NCBI RefSeq assembly: GCF_003952025.1
Contig: NZ_QXGI01000001.1
Coordinates: 62,001 to 126,000 of the forward strand
Origin: Bifidobacterium castoris
Lineage (GTDB): Bacteria; Actinomycetota; Actinomycetes; Actinomycetales; Bifidobacteriaceae
Direction of reading: 5' to 3'
Length of the DNA: 64,000 nt
Made by a program: the position numbers and the translations under genes
The notes under the pieces: model-generated
What the model was told of the DNA's origin: nothing
The model's database searches: none
What the model saw: only the letters and a program-made list of their open reading frames with translations
In this document: piece after piece, positions 1-7,346 of the stretch
How positions within the stretch are numbered: position 1 is the stretch's first letter
Layout of the letters: every line of letters starts with the position of its first letter

Positions 1-979
1 CCTGCTCGGTGAGGTTCGTGAGCACCGTCGCGCCGGTGTCCCTCGCGCCGTCGATGCCTCGCCAGGAGCCGGAGACGGCGCCGACGAAGCCGAGCATCGC
101 GTAGATGACGACGAGCATGACGCCGGTGAACAGGCCGCCGAGGCCGGTCTCGCGCCGGTTGCCGCGCTCGTCGCGCACGCCCATCGCCCCGATGTTCGCC
201 GAGATGACGATGCCGAAGTACAGGCCGGCGAGCAGGTCCATCGTCTGGTAGCCGTCGAGGAGCCCGCGTATGAACTGGCCGTGCGCGTAGGAGCCGCTCG
301 GCGCGGCGAAGGGCGGATGGTGCACGCACAGGCAGGTGACGAACAGGATGGCGATCATGGCGAGCAGCAGCGGCCCCATGACCTTGCCGAGCACCTGCGA
401 AAGCCGGTCGGGGCGCTGCGCGACGAGCCAGGCGAGCGCGAAGAACACGATCGAATAGATCAGCTGCGCGGCGCCGAGCCGGTCGCCGGCGAAGGGCGCG
501 ACCGCCATCTCGAAGGACGTCGACGCGGTGCGCGGGATCGCGAACAGCGGGCCGATCGTGAGCATGATCGCCACGCCGAGCACGAGCGCGAAGCGCCTGG
601 ACACGCGCGCGCTGAGATTGGAGAAGCCGCCGGCGCGCGCGACGACGATGACGCCGAGGATCGGCAGGCCGACGGCGGAGACGACGAAGCCGAGCATGCC
701 GAGCGCCGTGCGGTCGCCGGCGAGGGCGCCCAGATACGGCGGGAAGATGAGGTTGCCGGCGCCGAAGAACATCGAGAAGAACGTGACGCCGACGATGACG
801 CGCTGGCGCGGCGTCAGCCGTGTCTCGCCCGCGCCGGGCACCTGGGCGCCGTCGGCCCGTTCGACGTGTTCGGCGATGTTCTGCGCGACCCCGACCGCGT
901 CCTCGGCCGCCGGATCGTCGCCGGCGGCCGCAGCGCCGTCGGGCATCGTGGGATGGGAATGGGATTCCGGTGCGCGCAT
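1..979 (-). CDS. brnQ: Branched-chain amino acid carrier BrnQ (3' part outside the window)
   Basis: This is a secondary transporter of the LIVCS family, which takes up leucine, isoleucine and valine with a cation across the cytoplasmic membrane. The start is the ATG at 979, preceded by a GGAGGCGA ribosome site. The first 60 residues are polar. They are followed by a run of hydrophobic segments that opens with the family motif GAGNLIFPP at residues 73-81. About 326 codons are visible and the gene continues beyond base 1. A TATACT hexamer near 1075-1080 on this strand would start transcription close to 1069, giving a roughly 90-nt leader that begins with a strong hairpin (see separate entry). 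Family assignment is secure; ion and substrate choice are inferred. Confidence 0.9.
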   Translation of the reverse strand, partial: MRAPESHSHPTMPDGAAAAGDDPAAEDAVGVAQNIAEHVERADGAQVPGAGETRLTPRQRVIVGVTFFSMFFGAGNLIFPPYLGALAGDRTALGMLGFVVSAVGLPILGVIVVARAGGFSNLSARVSRRFALVLGVAIMLTIGPLFAIPRTASTSFEMAVAPFAGDRLGAAQLIYSIVFFALAWLVAQRPDRLSQVLGKVMGPLLLAMIAILFVTCLCVHHPPFAAPSGSYAHGQFIRGLLDGYQTMDLLAGLYFGIVISANIGAMGVRDERGNRRETGLGGLFTGVMLVVIYAMLGFVGAVSGSWRGIDGARDTGATVLTNLTEQ

Positions 980-1016
980 GACGTCGGATCGCCTCCAGAA
1001 CGATAGGGGATGGATG

Positions 1017-1070
1017 GTGGTCGTCCGCCGTCTTCGGCCGTCCGCCGGATCGTCGGTGGCGGACGACCAC
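1017..1070 (-). promoter_or_regulatory. brnQ leader hairpin next to its promoter
   Basis: Bases 1017-1029 and 1058-1070 form a perfect 13-bp inverted repeat with a 28-nt loop. It lies immediately downstream of a TATACT -10 hexamer on the minus strand, so the mRNA would begin with this stem. It may stabilise the mRNA or act as a control element. No leader peptide rich in Leu/Ile/Val followed by a terminator is visible. Confidence 0.4.
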
Positions 1071-1179
1071 TGACAGTATAGGGGCGCGGGTCGCCCGGCG
1101 AACGTATGGCGCCATGACGCGCTCACGGCGAACAGCCGCGCCGTCGCGCCTACACTGGATGCGCAGGAAAGGCGGGCGT

Positions 1180-1899
1180 ATGGGACGGACGGCGGACGAT
1201 GGCATGGGTGGCTTCGGCGGCGCGGGGGCGCCCCATGCGCGGCGCAGGCTGCTGCTCGCGTCGTCGTCGATGGGGCTGCTGCCGCTCATGCGCCGCTTCC
1301 TCGGCGTGCGGCGCGGCACCGCCGTCGGTTTCATCCCGAACGCGAGCCTGATTGAACCGTACGGCTTCGCGAGCCGGATGACGGCGCCGTGGTGGCGTGC
1401 GCACGGGCTCGACGTACGCATCGTCGACCTGACGGGGCCGCGCGCACGGGTGGCGCATCTGCTGCGAGGCTGCGACCTGATCTACGTATGCGGCGGCAAC
1501 AGCTTCCATCTGATGCGCTGCCTGCGCGACGCCGGCGCCGTGCCGCTCATCCGCGGGCTCGTCGCCTCGGGCGTGCCGTATGTGGGCGAATCGGCAGGAG
1601 CGGTCGTCGCGGCGCCGGACATCGGATACATCGCGCCGATGGACGTGCGGCATGATCCGGCGACGACGCTGCATGCGCCGCGCAAGCGCGATGCGTCGAC
1701 GTCGGGGCTCGACCTCACCCGGCTGCATGTCGTCCCGCATGTCGGAGGGCGCCTGCTCGGCGCGGCGGCGCGCGACATCCTGCGCATGCATGCCGGCGAG
1801 ACCGGGTATGCGCCGCTGCGCAACGACGAGGCGCTCGTGCTCGAGGACGGCCGCATGCGCCGCGTCACGACCGGTTCGTTCGCCGCGCGGCTGCTGTAG
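1180..1899 (+). CDS. pepE: Peptidase E-like (S51 family) hydrolase
   Basis: This is a cytoplasmic serine hydrolase of the class I glutamine-amidotransferase fold, related to dipeptidase E, which cleaves Asp-X dipeptides. With the start at 1180 it has 239 residues. The nucleophile elbow GESAGA places the serine at residue 138. The stretch IYVCGGNSFHLM (about 101-112) is the usual GGN region before it, and the histidine of VVPHVGG is the likely second catalytic residue. The start at 1180 is chosen because AGGAAAGG lies 8 nt upstream and a TACACT -10 box precedes that. The in-frame ATG at 1114 lies upstream of this promoter. It is monocistronic. The substrate is unproven, since S51 members vary. 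Confidence 0.8.
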   Translation: MGRTADDGMGGFGGAGAPHARRRLLLASSSMGLLPLMRRFLGVRRGTAVGFIPNASLIEPYGFASRMTAPWWRAHGLDVRIVDLTGPRARVAHLLRGCDLIYVCGGNSFHLMRCLRDAGAVPLIRGLVASGVPYVGESAGAVVAAPDIGYIAPMDVRHDPATTLHAPRKRDASTSGLDLTRLHVVPHVGGRLLGAAARDILRMHAGETGYAPLRNDEALVLEDGRMRRVTTGSFAARLL

Positions 1900-1972
1900 C
1901 GCGTTGCGGCGCCGCAGCTGCGCCGGTGGCGAGACATGGACGGCGATGCGGGTGTGCGGCGGCGCGGTGCGT

Positions 1973-1978
1973 TAGACT
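1973..1978 (+). promoter_or_regulatory. -10 box of gnd
   Basis: TAGACT lies about 52 nt upstream of the gnd ATG, giving a leader of some 45 nt that ends in a GGAGGAA ribosome site. No convincing -35 element is visible. Confidence 0.4.
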
Positions 1979-2030
1979 TGAGGGCGGTATCGTCACAATC
2001 ACCACCGTCACCAGCAATGGAGGAACGCAT

Positions 2031-3488
2031 ATGAGCGCAGAAGCAAACGTCGGCGTCGTCGGACTCGCCGCGATGGGCGCGAGCCTGGCACGCAACCTCG
2101 CGCGCCACGGCAACCGGGTCGCCGTCTACAACAGGCACTATTCGCGCACCGAACACCTGATCGAGGCCTACGGCGACGAGGGCGAGTTCTATCCGGCGAA
2201 GACCGTCGAGGAGTTCGTCGGGCTGCTCGAGAAGCCCCGCACCGCGATCATCATGGTCAAGGCGGGCGCCGCGACCGATGCCGTCATCGACGAGCTCGCC
2301 GAATACATGGAGCCGGGCGACATCATCGTCGACGGCGGCAACTCGTACTTCAAGGACACGATCCGCCGCGAGAAGGAGCTGCGCGCCAAGGGCCTGCACT
2401 TCGTCGGCATGGGCGTCTCCGGCGGCGAGGAGGGCGCGCTGCTCGGCCCGTCGATGATGCCCGGCGGCTCCGACGCGTCGTGGGAGCGCCTCAAGCCGAT
2501 CCTCGAATCGATCGCCGCGAAGGCGGACGACGGCGAGCCCTGCGTCATGCACGTCGGCGAGAACGGCGCCGGCCACTTCGTCAAGATGGTGCACAACGGC
2601 ATCGAATACGCGGACATGCAGCTCATCGCCGAAAGCTACGACATCATGCGCCGCGGGCTGGGGATGACCCCCGACGAGATCGGCGACGTCTTCGAGCGAT
2701 GGAACGGCACCGACCTCGACTCCTATCTCATCGAGATCACGGCCGAGGTGCTGCACAAGAAGGATCCGCAGACGGGCAAGCCGCTCGTCGACGTCATCCT
2801 CGACCATGCCGGCATGAAGGGCACCGGCACATGGACCGTGCAGACGGCGCTCGAGCTCGGCGTGCCGGTCACCGGCATCGCCGAGGCCGTGTTCGCACGC
2901 GGCCTGTCCGACCAGACGGCGCTGCGCGACAAGGCGCAGGCCGACCCGTTCCGCGGCCCCGAAGGCCGCATCGAGCTCGGCGACGAGACGCGCGACGCCT
3001 TCATCGAGCGCATCCGCCAGGCGCTGTACGCGTCGAAGATCGTCGCGTACGCGCAGGGCTTCAACGAGATCTCGCGCGCCGCCGAGACCTACGGCTGGGA
3101 CATCGACATGGCGCATCTGGCGCGCATCTGGCGCGCCGGCTGCATCATCCGCGCGAAGTTCCTCGACCGCATCTCCGAGGCATTCAAGGACGGAGACGCC
3201 GACGTCTCGCTGCTGTTCGCCCCCTACTTCAAGCAGGGCATCGAGGCCAGCGAGCCCGACTGGCGCCACGTCGTGGCCACGGCGGCCGAGGTCGGCCTGC
3301 CGGCGCCGGTCTTCTCCTCGTCGCTCGCATACTTCGACGGCCTGCGCGCCAAGCGCCTGCCGGCCGCGCTCATCCAGGGCCAGCGCGACCTGTTCGGCGC
3401 CCACACCTACCGTCGCGTGGACCAGCCGGGCGCATGGCACATCCTGTGGGCCGAGCCCAACCAGCGGGAAGTGAAGATGGCCGACTGA
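2031..3488 (+). CDS. gnd: 6-phosphogluconate dehydrogenase (decarboxylating)
   Basis: It oxidises 6-phosphogluconate to ribulose 5-phosphate and CO2, making NADPH in the cytoplasm. The 485-residue length suits the long, dimeric type. The N-terminal Rossmann domain carries GLAAMG at 11-16. The conserved stretches DGGNSYFKD and GMGVSGGEEGALLGPSMMPGG-like follow, then the catalytic/substrate region around MVHNGIEYADMQL. The ATG at 2031 has GGAGGAA seven nt upstream. It faces pgl-opcA-zwf across a shared hairpin terminator, so all oxidative pentose phosphate enzymes sit together. In organisms that use the fructose-6-phosphate phosphoketolase pathway, this branch mainly supplies NADPH and pentoses. 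Confidence 0.97.
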   Translation: MSAEANVGVVGLAAMGASLARNLARHGNRVAVYNRHYSRTEHLIEAYGDEGEFYPAKTVEEFVGLLEKPRTAIIMVKAGAATDAVIDELAEYMEPGDIIVDGGNSYFKDTIRREKELRAKGLHFVGMGVSGGEEGALLGPSMMPGGSDASWERLKPILESIAAKADDGEPCVMHVGENGAGHFVKMVHNGIEYADMQLIAESYDIMRRGLGMTPDEIGDVFERWNGTDLDSYLIEITAEVLHKKDPQTGKPLVDVILDHAGMKGTGTWTVQTALELGVPVTGIAEAVFARGLSDQTALRDKAQADPFRGPEGRIELGDETRDAFIERIRQALYASKIVAYAQGFNEISRAAETYGWDIDMAHLARIWRAGCIIRAKFLDRISEAFKDGDADVSLLFAPYFKQGIEASEPDWRHVVATAAEVGLPAPVFSSSLAYFDGLRAKRLPAALIQGQRDLFGAHTYRRVDQPGAWHILWAEPNQREVKMAD

Positions 3489-3500
3489 CGGATCCTCTGC

Positions 3501-3551
3501 ATACGGCGAAGGGCGCCGACCTCATCGTGGGGTCGGCGCCCTTCGCCGTAT
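3501..3551. terminator. Bidirectional hairpin terminator between gnd and pgl
   Basis: Bases 3501-3520 and 3532-3551 are a perfect 20-bp inverted repeat with an 11-nt loop. It lies between the convergent stops of gnd and pgl. It has no long T run, so it may act as a physical barrier or need Rho. Confidence 0.75.
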
Positions 3552-3577
3552 ATGGGTGCCGGTCGTCGGACGGACGC

Positions 3578-4378
3578 CTAGCCATGCAGCTTCCGCGTCG
3601 ACGCCCCGTCGCCGATCCACAGCAGCTGGCGCCTCGCGTCGGCGAAGGACGCCGGCCAGTGCGGGTCGCGTTCGTGCATGAAGGTCTCGAGCATCGCGTC
3701 GGCCTTCGCCGCGCGCGAGCCGCAGATCCACAGGTGGTCGGTCCTGGCGATCATCGGCACCGTGAAGGTCAGGCGCGCCGGCGGCGGCTTGGGGGAGTCG
3801 TCGACGCCGGCGACGAGGATGTCCGGGTCGTCGATGAGCAGCTCCTTGTGGTCGGGGAACAATGACGCGAAATGGCCGTCGGGGCCGACGCCGAACATCA
3901 TGACGTCCATCGCCGCGGCCTGGCCGAGCTCGCCGACCAGTTCGGACTGGTAGACGGCGGCCGCGTGCCGCAGCGCGTCGCGCGTCTGCTCGCGCGTCGC
4001 GTCGGCGCGTTGCCGCGCGTCGCGCGTGTCGGCCGGCATCGCGTGGATCTGCGCGTCGTCCATGCGGCCTTCGGCGACGAGGCGGTCGAACAATGCGGCG
4101 CGCGCCTGCTTCTCGTTGCGTTCGTCGCTGTCGGCCGGCACGAAGCGTTCGTCGCCCCACCAGATGTGCACGCGTCGCCAGTCGACGACGTCGAGCAGCG
4201 GCGAGACGCCGATCGCCTCGAGGATCGCCGTGCCGTCGGAGCCGCCGGTCACGGCGACGTCGACGCGCTCGCGGTCGGGACTGCCGAGCACCTCGTTCAT
4301 CGTCAGCAGCGTGCGCGCGGCGATCGCCTCGGCGAACAGCTTCTGGTCGGGGTAGGTGATGAGTTCGCGTCCGATCAT
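3578..4378 (-). CDS. pgl: 6-phosphogluconolactonase (DevB type)
   Basis: It hydrolyses 6-phosphogluconolactone to 6-phosphogluconate, the step between the zwf and gnd products. It has 266 residues, usual for the glucosamine-6-phosphate-isomerase-like fold. Visible motifs are the phosphate-binding AVTGGSDGTA (42-51), WWGDERFVP (73-81) and GVGPDGHFASLFPDH. It is the last gene of zwf-opcA-pgl on the minus strand and starts 24 nt after the opcA stop. The GAAAGGAGCGAAGG ribosome site lies just upstream of the ATG. Confidence 0.95.
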   Translation of the reverse strand: MIGRELITYPDQKLFAEAIAARTLLTMNEVLGSPDRERVDVAVTGGSDGTAILEAIGVSPLLDVVDWRRVHIWWGDERFVPADSDERNEKQARAALFDRLVAEGRMDDAQIHAMPADTRDARQRADATREQTRDALRHAAAVYQSELVGELGQAAAMDVMMFGVGPDGHFASLFPDHKELLIDDPDILVAGVDDSPKPPPARLTFTVPMIARTDHLWICGSRAAKADAMLETFMHERDPHWPASFADARRQLLWIGDGASTRKLHG

Positions 4379-4402
4379 CCTTCGCTCCTTTCTACTGCTG
4401 CT

Positions 4403-5368
4403 CTACTGCCGCGCTTGTGTGGCGTCCGGATGGATGCGCCGCCAGCCGTCGGTGATGACCTTCGCATAGATCTCGTCGGGGTAGAGGCGGCCGAGCTCCT
4501 CGCTCAGGCAGTCGCCGAGCGAGCGCATCGGCAGCGGGATCGTCTGCGGCGACTGCCCGGGCACGCTGATCGTGACGATGTCGTCATGGTCATGGCAGCG
4601 CACGAGGCTGAGCACGCCGCCGTCCTCGCGCGTCAGGCTCACCGCGCAGATCGCCGTCGCCTCGGCGTCGGTCTCGATCGAGACCGGGATGTCGAGGCTG
4701 ACGGCGAGCCATGCGGCGAGCAGGTCCTTGGGCAGGTAGTCCGCCTCGCCGACGACGTTCGCGGCCGTGATGCGCATGTGCGGCGGCTGGTCGAGCATCG
4801 CCGCGAGCAGCGCGCGCCAGCGCGTGAGCCTCGTCCACGACATGTCGACGTTCTTCGGGGAGCGGTTGCGCCGCAGGTCCTCGACCGTGCGCATCGGGTT
4901 GGCCGAACGCATCGCGTCGGTGATGCGCGACTGCGCCATCGCGCCCACGAGGTCCTTCGACGGGTTGGCCGGCGCCTCGGTCGGCCACCAGGCCACGATC
5001 GGCGCGTCCGGCACGAGCAGCGGCGTGACGAGCGTGTCGAGATGGTGGATGAGGCCGCCGCGCGGCCGCAGCACGATGATCTCGCCCGCGCCGGCGTCGG
5101 CGCCGATGCGCACCTCGGCATCGAGGTAGGTGCGGTCCTCCTCGGATTCGGTCATGCGCCGCGAGCTCGGCGCGATCGCGATGACGCGGCACGGATGGTC
5201 GCGGCTCGCGTCGTTCGCCAATGCGAGCGTGTGCTCGAGATGGTCCTCGTCGGTGACGATGAGCAGCGTCAGCACACGGCCGAGCGCGACCTCGCCGCGC
5301 TCCTCGTGCAGTTCGTCGATCTTGTTCGAGATCTCATTGGTCTCGGTGTCCCGCATCGTAATGATCAT
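4403..5368 (-). CDS. opcA: Glucose-6-phosphate dehydrogenase assembly protein OpcA
   Basis: OpcA is needed for assembly or redox activation of glucose-6-phosphate dehydrogenase in actinobacteria and cyanobacteria. The protein has 321 residues with a conserved central stretch VAWWPTEAPANPSKD and the RITDAMRS/NVDMSWTRLTRWR regions typical of the family. The start at 5368 overlaps the zwf stop (ATGA) and has GGAGGATGCC directly upstream, inside the end of zwf. This implies translational coupling and supports a joint role with zwf. There is no catalytic motif, as expected for a partner protein. Confidence 0.93.
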   Translation of the reverse strand: MIITMRDTETNEISNKIDELHEERGEVALGRVLTLLIVTDEDHLEHTLALANDASRDHPCRVIAIAPSSRRMTESEEDRTYLDAEVRIGADAGAGEIIVLRPRGGLIHHLDTLVTPLLVPDAPIVAWWPTEAPANPSKDLVGAMAQSRITDAMRSANPMRTVEDLRRNRSPKNVDMSWTRLTRWRALLAAMLDQPPHMRITAANVVGEADYLPKDLLAAWLAVSLDIPVSIETDAEATAICAVSLTREDGGVLSLVRCHDHDDIVTISVPGQSPQTIPLPMRSLGDCLSEELGRLYPDEIYAKVITDGWRRIHPDATQARQ

Positions 5369-6924
5369 GGCATCCTCCAACGGTGTCCGTCGCGTGCAAG
5401 CATCTCCACGGCCTCCTGCGGGCCCCACGTACCGGCGCGGTACGGCTGCGGCTGTCCAAGCGTCGACCAGAAGTCCTCGATCGGGTCGAGGATGCGCCAG
5501 GACAGGTCCACCTCCTTCGTCGTCGGGAACAGCGGCGGGTCGCCCAGCAGCACGTCGAGGATCAGACGCTCGTAGGCCTCGGGGGAGGCTTCGGTGAACG
5601 AACGGCCGTAGCTGAAGTCCATCGACACGTCGCGCACCTCCATCGACGTGACGCCCGGCACCTTCGACCCGAAGCGGATCGTGACGCCCTCGTACGGCTG
5701 GACGCGAATGACGAGCGCGTTCTTGCCGAGCTCCTGCGTGGCCGTGGACTCGAAGGGCAGATGCGGCGCGCGCTTGAAGACGAGCGCAATCTCGGTGACG
5801 CGCCGGCCCAGACGCTTGCCGGTGCGCAGATAGAAGGGGACGCCGGCCCATCGGCGCGTGTCGATGTCGAGGCGAATCGCCGCGTAGGTCTCGGTCGTCG
5901 AATCCGGGTCGATGCCCTTCTCCTCGAGGTATCCGCACACCGGCTCCGAGCCCTGCCAGCCGGCCGAGTACTGGCCGCGCGCGGTGTGGGCGGCCAGGTC
6001 GCGCGGCAGCCGCACGGCGGAGAGCACCTTCGTCTTCTCGGCCATCAGGTCGCGGGCCGAGAACGAGACCGGCTCCTCCATCGCCGTGAGCGCCATCAGC
6101 TGCAGCAGGTGGTTCTGGATGACGTCCCTGGCCGCGCCGATGCCGTCGTAGTAGCCGGCGCGCCCCGCCACGCCGATGTCCTCGGCCATCGTGATCTGCA
6201 CGTGGTCGACGTAGTTCGCGTTCCAGATCGGCTCGTACATCGTGTTCGCGAAGCGCAGCGCGAGCAGGTTCTGCACGGTCTCCTTGCCCAGATAGTGGTC
6301 GATGCGGAACACCGAGTCGGGGTCGAAGACCTCGGAGATGACCTCGTCGAGCTGCTGCGCGCTCGTCAGATCGTGGCCGAAGGGCTTCTCGATGATGACG
6401 CGGCGCCACGCGTCCTCGGTGGATTTCGCCAGTCCGCAGTTCGCCAGCTGGCGCGCCACGATCGGGAAGTCGCGCGGCGGCACCGACATGTAGAACGCGT
6501 GGTTGCCGCGCGTGCCGCGGTCGCGGTCGAGCTCGGCGACGGTGTCGCTCAGGCGCGTGAAGGCGCCCGGATCCTCGAAGGTGCCGCGCACGAAGCGGAT
6601 GCCGCGGGCGAGCTGCTCCCAGGTCGCGTCGTTGAACTGCGTGCGGCAGTGCGCCTGCACGTTCTCCTTGACGAAGTCCCTGAAATGGTCTTCGGTCCAG
6701 TCGCGGCGCGCGAAGCCGGTCAGACCGAAGCTCGGCGGCAGCAGCCCGCGGTTCGCCAGATCATAGATGGCCGGCAGCAGCTTCTTGCGCGACAGGTCTC
6801 CGGTCACGCCGAAGATCACGATGCTGCACGGTCCTGCGATGCGGGGAAGGCGCAGGTCCCTGGGATCCCTCAACGGGTTGACCCATTCGAGCGGCGCCGC
6901 CCCCTGTTCTGTTGTCTGTGTCAT
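5365..6924 (-). CDS. zwf: Glucose-6-phosphate 1-dehydrogenase
   Basis: It oxidises glucose 6-phosphate to 6-phosphogluconolactone with NADP+. It has 519 residues from the ATG at 6924. The nucleotide-binding motif VIFGVTGDLSRKKL lies near the N terminus, EKPFGHD follows, and the active-site signature RIDHYLGKE is intact. TAGGAT lies 7 nt before this ATG, suggesting a leaderless mRNA. An in-frame ATG nine bases upstream (6933) is possible but would overlap the -10 box spacing. First gene of zwf-opcA-pgl. Confidence 0.96.
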   Translation of the reverse strand: MTQTTEQGAAPLEWVNPLRDPRDLRLPRIAGPCSIVIFGVTGDLSRKKLLPAIYDLANRGLLPPSFGLTGFARRDWTEDHFRDFVKENVQAHCRTQFNDATWEQLARGIRFVRGTFEDPGAFTRLSDTVAELDRDRGTRGNHAFYMSVPPRDFPIVARQLANCGLAKSTEDAWRRVIIEKPFGHDLTSAQQLDEVISEVFDPDSVFRIDHYLGKETVQNLLALRFANTMYEPIWNANYVDHVQITMAEDIGVAGRAGYYDGIGAARDVIQNHLLQLMALTAMEEPVSFSARDLMAEKTKVLSAVRLPRDLAAHTARGQYSAGWQGSEPVCGYLEEKGIDPDSTTETYAAIRLDIDTRRWAGVPFYLRTGKRLGRRVTEIALVFKRAPHLPFESTATQELGKNALVIRVQPYEGVTIRFGSKVPGVTSMEVRDVSMDFSYGRSFTEASPEAYERLILDVLLGDPPLFPTTKEVDLSWRILDPIEDFWSTLGQPQPYRAGTWGPQEAVEMLARDGHRWRMP

Positions 6925-7001
6925 GTCTGCCATCCTAACGCCGACCGCGTCCCCCCGTGCACGCCCGTCCGCTTTTCCACGCTCGGGGCAATGGATGCGG
7001 C

Positions 7002-7346
7002 TTACGCATGCGATCGCATGCGCGCCCTGATGCGGGCGGCGATCGAGCGGGCCGGCTTCGCCGAGGCCGGACGCAGCGGGCAGCTCGCGCACACGATCGA
7101 ATCGGGGGAGGGCTCGCAGGCGCCGAGGGAGCACCCCGCCGTCAGCTCGACGACGTCGATCATGCCGCGTGCGCGCGCATGCTCGACGATCTGCTCGACG
7201 AAGTCGCGCGGCAGCCCGCGCTCGTCGGCGCACCGGGCGACGCTCATGCCGGCCGCCAGATCGGCGACGACGCCGGCGACGACATGAGTGCGCAACCTCG
7301 CGCCGTCGGACGCGCCGGTGCGACGGAAGCCGCTCACAGCACCCAT
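7002..7346 (-). CDS. feoC: FeoC-like iron-sulfur winged-helix protein
   Basis: It has 114 residues and its start lies 13 nt inside the end of feoB. Residues about 15-65 look like a small winged-helix domain. They are followed by four cysteines in GCSLGAC-x8-CASC spacing (C72, C77, C86, C89), the C-x4-C-x8-C-x2-C ligand set for an oxygen-labile Fe-S cluster. FeoC proteins bind FeoB and are thought to sense iron or oxygen and tune Fe(II) uptake. The tail is Arg/Ala rich and ends in an 18-bp palindrome at DNA level (7005-7022). No stand-alone promoter is seen. Homology is inferred from the Cys pattern and position. Confidence 0.8.
   Translation of the reverse strand: MGAVSGFRRTGASDGARLRTHVVAGVVADLAAGMSVARCADERGLPRDFVEQIVEHARARGMIDVVELTAGCSLGACEPSPDSIVCASCPLRPASAKPARSIAARIRARMRSHA

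Noticed and set aside
1042-1069. Valine-coding leader peptide (GTG GTC GTC) controlling brnQ
   Set aside because: The frame has no stop before overlapping brnQ for a long distance and no attenuator terminator follows.
2480-3865. Plus-strand frame spanning the end of gnd and pgl
   Set aside because: It crosses a perfect terminator hairpin and two recognised genes in other frames.
7005-7022. 18-bp palindrome at the end of feoC as a terminator or operator
   Set aside because: No T run follows and it lies within the last codons; the GCATGC/CGATCG composition could arise by chance. Kept only as a note in the feoC entry.
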